From: Glomus cerebriforme
Taxonomy: Eukaryota; Glomeromycota; Glomeromycetes; Glomerales; Glomeraceae
Direction: 5' to 3'
Length of the DNA stretch: 64,000 nucleotides
NCBI GenBank assembly: GCA_003550305.1
Contig: QKYT01000064.1
Coordinates: 120,502 to 184,501, forward strand
The position numbers were made by a program, and so were the translations under genes. The notes beneath the pieces were generated by a model that saw only the letters and a program-made list of their open reading frames with translations, made no database searches and was not told where the DNA came from. Position 1 is the stretch's first letter. Each line of letters begins with the position of its first letter. Shown in pieces: positions 58,340 through 64,000 of the stretch.

Positions 58340-60900
58340 AACTCTGAAAAAAAAGCTTTAATAATAGAAGAACAAAATTTTGAATTGAAAACGTTAATGG
58401 AATATAATAGTACAGAAGAATTTTTTGATGGTGATAGGTATATGTTTATAGACTTTAATTAGTCAAAAAATAACATATTTTACTATCAATAAATCTGCTA
58501 TTATTATGCTATTAGTGAAGGTATCAATAATAAATCTAATGAAAGTTGTGAAGATTCTTCTTCAGAAACCAATTCTTCAGAAATTACTATATATGTTGGT
58601 AAAACTTTTCAAAGCTGAGAACATGTTGAAAAATTCATGAAAAGATATGCTTTTGTTAAAGGATATGGAGTTAGAATTGGTGATGATGAAAAAGTGGACA
58701 AAGAAACTCATCAAATATTAAAAAGAACTTATCTTTGCCAACATGCTGGTGTGTCAAAGGTATCAATTTCTTGTAGGGTAGGTTGTCTATGGAAGCCCAA
58801 TATATGGGCTAAAAAAGATAAAAATTATCTTGAGATAATGACTTTTAAAGATCAGCATATTGGACATGAGCTTAGTTTATTAGTAAGTAAATTTGTTTCA
58901 ACATTATGAACATTATCAGAAAAAATTCTTCAAGAAATACATTTTTTAATAGTAGTAGCTAAAGTTAATGCAACTGTACAATATAGAATAATCAGAAAAA
59001 AGTTTAAAACAAGAATATATCAAATGGAACTTTATAACGCTATTAATAAGTTTTGCCGTGAAGTAATGTCAGGTGAAGAAGACGCAAGAACATTGTTAAA
59101 AAGACTTTATGATAAAAAGGATGAAGACCTATGATGAATAATCATAATGAAACTTGATTTAGTTACTGGTTTATTAACTCATCTTTTTTGGATGATTCCT
59201 GAACAGCAGATCTTATAGCTGTGTTATCATGACATAATAATGCATGATAATACATGCAAACCTAACCATTATAATCGTCCATTATCTCTTTTTGTTACTC
59301 CAGATAATAATCTAATGCAAGCAATTGTGAATGATAGTAAATCACAATTTTCGTATGAATGGGTTTTTCAATGTGTAAAAGAAGCAACTGGTATTGCATT
59401 AAAAGTTTTCGTAACAGATGATGATCTAACTGTAAATGGTACTGTGACAATACAATTTTCTGATGCTTTTCATATACATTGTATTTGTCATATTAGCCAA
59501 AATTTGCCAAAACAATTAAAGAGAAAGTTGGGTTCAAGTTTTAATAACTTTATAAAAGATTTTTATAAAGTAAGAAATAGTTTAATGGAAAGACAGTTTT
59601 ATGAAAGGTATTTATTGACTACTTTGTTTTGTCTTTTTCATTATATATTGTAATTATACATTTATTCAATAAAGGTAGGATACGTTATCACGAAATTATC
59701 CAGAATTTAAAGATTATTTATTTAAACAGATCTTTAGGCCAAAATCCACAGTTGTGAGCTCGTGTATTTACCAATAAATATTTTACCGCTGATATGCAAT
59801 CTACTTCTTGAAGTGAAGGTAAAAATTTGACATTAAAATGACTTTTTGAAAATTCAAGTCTTTCGTTATGTGAATTGTTTGATGCATTAGAAGAAAGGTA
59901 TTAAAAGAAAAATGATTATTGTGATTTCGTTAATTGGAAGGAATCAGTACCACAAATTGGCCCAAAAAATGTGACCAGATCTATTTTCAGACCTGTTGTG
60001 AAATAACTGACTGAATTTGTCTTCCCAAATATTATAAAAAAACAGGAAGAACAAATGAACTTAAGTCTTTGTTATCATGCTGTGCAAATTGTATTGGAAA
60101 ATGCACATTCTAGAGAAAAGGTAAATAATACTCAAAATCATAAATATCACTAAAGGTTAACATTAAAAAAATCTAAATTCTTTTTCATAGGAGTTTGTTG
60201 AGTCAAAGCAGTGTATTAATAATTTGTTTGACTGCTCACAAGCACAATTGAGTTCATTTCTTGTGGATATTTTCCAAATTCTTAAAATTTGGGAGGTTAA
60301 TCATTTGGTTAATCCAAATACATCGCATTTCATATGTCTTTTAAATAATAGTATATTTCTTTATACGTGTATGGCTTTTAAAACACTCAGATATCCCTGC
60401 TATCATTTTTATTGTGTGATGACTTTAACGCCTATTGCAAGATTTCATATTGGCCTTATTAATAACCGTTGGTACGAAGACTCATTACAGGAAAGAAATA
60501 TATTAAGTTATGAATTTCAAATTTATTATTAAAAGAAAACCATATACTTCCATCACAATTTTCAAATTCTAATTCTATAAATATTATCCAAATGAAATCA
60601 TCTCGAGCAAGAGATGTTGAAGTTTCAAAAGTTATTTCAAAAAAATGTAAATTTGGTAAACTTTTTGGCTTAAGGAGAAAAATAATAACAGATGTAATTG
60701 AGGATGGTGATAAAGAAACCTATAATGAAGTTTTTGGGTTTCTTTAATCAATTCAACAAAGAAGACAAAGAATTCTTCATAATAATAACAATGTCAGTGT
60801 TAATATTACAAGAATTCAAAATTCTGTTACTAAATTCCAAAAGGTCATTTCAAACTAAAAAGAACAAAGGATGCTTTAGAGGAATCCAGTAATAAGAGTC
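58340..60900 (+). pseudogene. MULE (Mutator-like) transposase, decayed
   Basis: Plus-strand relic about 2.5 kb long with domains in MULE order. FAR1-like N-terminal finger at 58580-58909 (RYAFVKGYGVRIGDD, RTYLCQHAG, ISCRVGCLWKPNI). MULE catalytic part at 59100-59650 (THLFWMIPEQQ, HDIIMHDNTCKPN, ALKVFVTDDDL, IHCICHISQNLPKQLKRKLG). Middle at 59700-60120 (ARVFTNKYFTADMQST, VNWKESVPQIGP). SWIM-like end at 60380-60520 (YPCYHFYCVMTLTPIARFHI, NNRWYED). Premature stops are nearly all at Trp positions: 58616, 58907, 59132, 59135, 59215 and 59754. Introns appear at about 58437-58513 and 60122-60189. Terminal inverted repeats were not found. Confidence 0.8.
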
Positions 60901-61185
60901 AATATAAATGCAAAACATACAAACAATTGGACTATAATAGTAAAACTTGTAAAGGAAAGGGAAAAGAAACTGAAATCAAGATGATAGTGGAGAAATGAGT
61001 TAATTTCTTATGAGTGGTTGATTGAGGGAGAATCAATCGAGAGAGAATTGTGAGAAAATTATAGGAGAATTGTGGGAAAAATCTACTAAATTAATAGTGA
61101 AATTATATTAAATCACTAGTATATATCATGGGTGTAAAAGGAGAGAACATGATTAAAGTTCCAAATAAAATTTTTTAATTCCGTT
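60900..61185. other. MULE 3' flank
   Basis: Contains short repeats of GAGAATTGTGAGAAAAT/GAATTGTGGGAAAAT (about 61030-61085). No gene seen. Confidence 0.35.
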
Positions 61186-61190
61186 AGTCA

Positions 61191-61405
61191 ATTTTTTAAG
61201 AATATATCATTGCATTTTCTTTCGATTGTTGTAAGAATTTTTTTTTGAATTTTTTGTCATTTTTTGAAAACACATCATTACATTTTCTTTCGATAATCAT
61301 GTAAGAATTTTTTTTGAATTTTTTATCATTTTTTGAGAACACATCATTACATTTTCTTTTGATAATCATGTGAGAATTTTTTTGAATTTTTTTTGGAACA
61401 TTATT
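61191..61405. repeat. Three-copy tandem repeat, period about 70
   Basis: Units carrying CATCATTACATTTTCTTTCG, then AATCATGTAAGAATTTTTTT and GAATTTTTTATCATTTTTTG; copies start at about 61200, 61268 and 61339. Confidence 0.7.
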
Positions 61406-61589
61406 TAAAGAGTTGATTTTTTTAATGAATTTGTAGTTTTATTCTTCAAATTTTTTTTTCCTTTCTCAAACATTTGTTCAAACATTCGCTTATTTTTCAA
61501 AAATTAATTCAAAAATTTCAACAATGATAATGAATATAAATAATAGTGGATAATACAATACTTACAATCAATAATTTATATTTTTACTG

Positions 61590-62195
61590 TAGTGGAACAA
61601 CAATAAGGTATGTATGCTTATTAACTTATGAAAAGTTAACAATGAACATTTCCATCATATTGGTCATGTCAAATGGTCATTTTGGAAGGAGATTGCTGGT
61701 AAAATAAATCAGCAATTCAGATCAAATTATTCAGCGCAATAATATAATCAAAAATTCAATGACATATTAAAAGATTACTAAGTAAATATCTTATATTACA
61801 TAACTGTTATTATATGATTATCTCTTGAATATCAATTAAACTTATTTTTTTGTTAGACAATATATAATTATATTCATTCAAAACCAAGGGGTAAAAAAGA
61901 TCAGAAATGGAGAAAAATACTATGAAGAGTTTAGAACAGAATTCTGGCAGAAGCCAGGTAAATATTATCTATTTCTTTTTATTTATTTGAATTTACAGAG
62001 TGTAATCTTAAGTTTTCAAATAATATTATAGAAACTGAGTATGATAGGATGCATAGAGCAAATCAAGCGGCTCAGGCAATATTGATTTTGAATTTGCGGT
62101 AAGTTCTGCAAATATGGTATTGGGTCAAGATGTAAGTATTCAAGAAATTGATGTTAGTAGTCAAGAAGGGGAGAATGAAGGATATTTAGGTTAAG
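61590..62195 (+). pseudogene. Myb/SANT-like (trihelix) DNA-binding protein relic
   Basis: Plus-strand reading, broken by frameshifts and two probable introns: NEHFHHIGHVKWSFWKEIAG, KINQQFRSNYSAQ, YNQKFNDILKDY; then YIHSKPRGKKDQKWRK; then MHRANQAAQA and a closing FAVSSANMVLGQDVSIQEID, ending GENEGYLG and a TAA. This resembles the SANT-like proteins carried by Harbinger-type elements, but a different copy from the one at 47655. Confidence 0.55.
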
Positions 62196-62290
62196 AATTT
62201 GAGAATCAAGAATATGAGAATTAAGAATTCAATAATCAAGAAATCATTAATTAAGAATTTGAGAATTAAAGAATTTGAAATCAAATTCTT
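62190..62290. repeat. AAGAATTTGAGAATT minisatellite
   Basis: Six or so imperfect copies of a 14-16-base unit directly after the relic's stop. Confidence 0.55.
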
Positions 62291-62429
62291 TATAGAATAC
62301 AATCCAGTACAAGGATTGCTTTTTTGTTCTGAAAAAGAGCCATATACTTTTTTCAATTTGTTAATTTTTCAGGTTACAGAAACATTTTTCTTTTTTTTAA
62401 TTGCTGCGCATTGCATAATTATTTAGTGT

Positions 62430-64000
62430 AACACTTTAGCAATGATGTTAGGGTTATGATGATATTAGAGGATGCTGATTCTTTTTTTTTTGTTTGCATT
62501 TTTGCATATAAAATTTCATACTTTAATAAAAAAAATTTTTTTTCATTATGCTATCAATAAAATCTAAATATTTTGGTTATGAATCAATAAAAATTCAAAT
62601 ATCACAATTCCATAAAATCAATAAAAATTAAAGTATCAAATTACAAGTAAAAAAATATAGGTCATCATGGTGACGGGTCGCCAGGTAGTAATATCCAATA
62701 AAATAAATGCAAAGAATTATTTATCCTTTATAAAATATTATGTTTATTGTATTGGTTAAATTTTAATTTTTATCATTTGTATTTCTTATCATTTAGGTTA
62801 TTTATCATTAGCATATTTATTGGTATTTATCAAATTTGATATTTATTGTTTAAATATTTATCAATATTTATCATTTAAATTAAAGTCTGATATTTTATTA
62901 CTATTTATTCACATCAAATTCACTTAACAAGTACGATTATTATTGATATATATTACATATTATAATTAATGTGATAAATAACGATGAAGAAAATATATAT
63001 TACTATATATTTCTCAAAAAAATTTTCTAATGATGAAAATTTCATAAAAATAATAAATAACAATAAAGAGAAATTTTCTCTTACAAGTTCAAATAGTTTT
63101 GATCAGGCATATTTCAATAATATAAATAATGAATTTCTGCTGCAAATGAGTAGTTATTATTAAGCATAAAATATTAGATATGTTTAAATAAAAGTATAAA
63201 TAGTAAAATGCTATATATGATTACTATCAATATAAATATCAATATAGATTGTAATCTTTAAGAAAAGAAAAAAGCAAAAAGAGTTTATATTTTTAAGATT
63301 AATCAAGAAGTAAAAATAAAAGTAAAAATAAAATAAAAAATAAATTCTAATATAGAAGATATTATAGAGTATAGACATTAAATTTTTAATTTTTTTATTT
63401 TAATATTTATTATTAGTTTGTTATCTATTACTTTGTAATAGATTTTAATTATAATTTTGCCAAATTTATTTGTTAAATTTAATTTTAAATTAAAATAGCC
63501 AAAATTATATATATTAACATCAATTTTCTTTTTTAGAAATTTGTATAATTTTGTATTACCATTTGATTAAGAAATAAAATTATTTTTTTTAGACTTTATG
63601 TAATATAATATGATTAAATTATATAACTTTAAAACTTTTATTTATACAATTATTCTAAACATTATAAATTTTTTTTATTATATAAATTTTATTATTTATA
63701 TTTTATTATTTTAAATTTTGACAATAATATTAATATTATGAGATTAAAAATAATGAAAAAATACTTTAAATTTTAATTTTTTTTTTTGAAACAAGTTAAA
63801 CATATTTATTGTATTCATCAGAAAATTTTTTTGGGAAATATATAACAATATATATTTCTTTATCATTATTTATCGTAATAAAAATATTGATAATTAACAT
63901 ATTCAGTAAATATCTGTGATATTATAATGATATTTATCTAAATCAAAATTAATCATGAGGTTAGTTGATGATGCAGTTATTTATCAAATATTATCACAAT
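62430..64000. other. AT-rich end of window
   Basis: No gene recognised. A short GC-richer block with a palindromic core (GTCATCATGGTGAC, 62662-62675) precedes runs of ATTTATCATT/TATTTATCA (62760-62885) that recur at 63840-63995; they could be subterminal repeats of an element running past the window. Homopolymer runs elsewhere. Confidence 0.4.

Noticed and set aside
47806..59756. TGA might code for tryptophan in this genome
   Set aside because: Intact genes (centrin, VFA1, SRP40 and the F-box gene) end with TGA and use TGG inside, and the TGA-for-Trp cases occur only in repeat relics alongside TAG stops and frameshifts.
1..64000. tRNA, rRNA or snoRNA genes
   Set aside because: Scanning by eye for T-arm motifs and box elements gave no candidate with a full set of features; a covariance-model search would be needed to be sure.

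Overview
Organism. This is nuclear DNA of a very AT-rich, intron-rich fungus. The genes are fungal or animal-like: SEC24, VFA1, DBP3, APC11, CHIP, RSPRY1, NAA50, a Barentsz/CASC3 protein and a G3BP-like protein. Introns are mostly 60-140 bases with GTAAGT/TAG ends. The repeats are decayed Plavaka, Harbinger, MULE, Tc1 and LINE copies. Together this looks most like an arbuscular mycorrhizal fungus of the Rhizophagus type. The species is inferred from general character, not from a search.

Layout. 1-6500: the 3'-truncated SEC24 gene (minus) and an F-box/WD40 gene (minus). 6500-18400: a repeat block with a complete-looking Tc1/mariner copy (7073-8358), a LINE (about 8500-14630, minus) split inside its RNase H domain by a 3 kb inverted-repeat element (about 10065-13120), and a second LINE 3' end (14640-16330). 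18473-45616: a dense gene block of VFA1, ANCHR/ZFYVE19, a PUB-domain gene, centrin, CHIP, RSPRY1, APC11, an RPA34-like gene, a giant LRR gene, NAA50, SRP40/Nopp140, CASC3, DBP3 and a G3BP-like gene. 46500-64000: a second repeat block with a 4.2 kb Harbinger element, a Plavaka transposon interrupted by a LINE, a hAT-type MITE, a MULE and Myb/SANT fragments.

Gene function. The gene block is housekeeping. Many members serve proteostasis or AAA-ATPase work (VFA1 and ANCHR both touch VPS4; the PUB protein and CHIP belong to p97/chaperone-linked ubiquitin control; RSPRY1 and APC11 are RING E3 proteins) or RNA and ribosome work (RPA34-like, Nopp140, DBP3, CASC3, G3BP).

Most unusual signal. At three places (10.41-12.30 kb, 16.63-17.40 kb, 50.31-51.31 kb) the minus strand shows arrays of 30-75-base mini-exons separated by about 70-90-base introns. 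Nearly every intron carries a short hairpin just upstream of the pyrimidine tract and 3' splice site. In the first array the hairpin loop reads (C)TAACT, like a fungal branch site, and stems change by compensatory pairs between units. Two of the three arrays lie inside inverted-repeat-bounded elements. The repeat relics also lose tryptophan codons to TGA/TAG repeatedly, which points to C-to-T decay.
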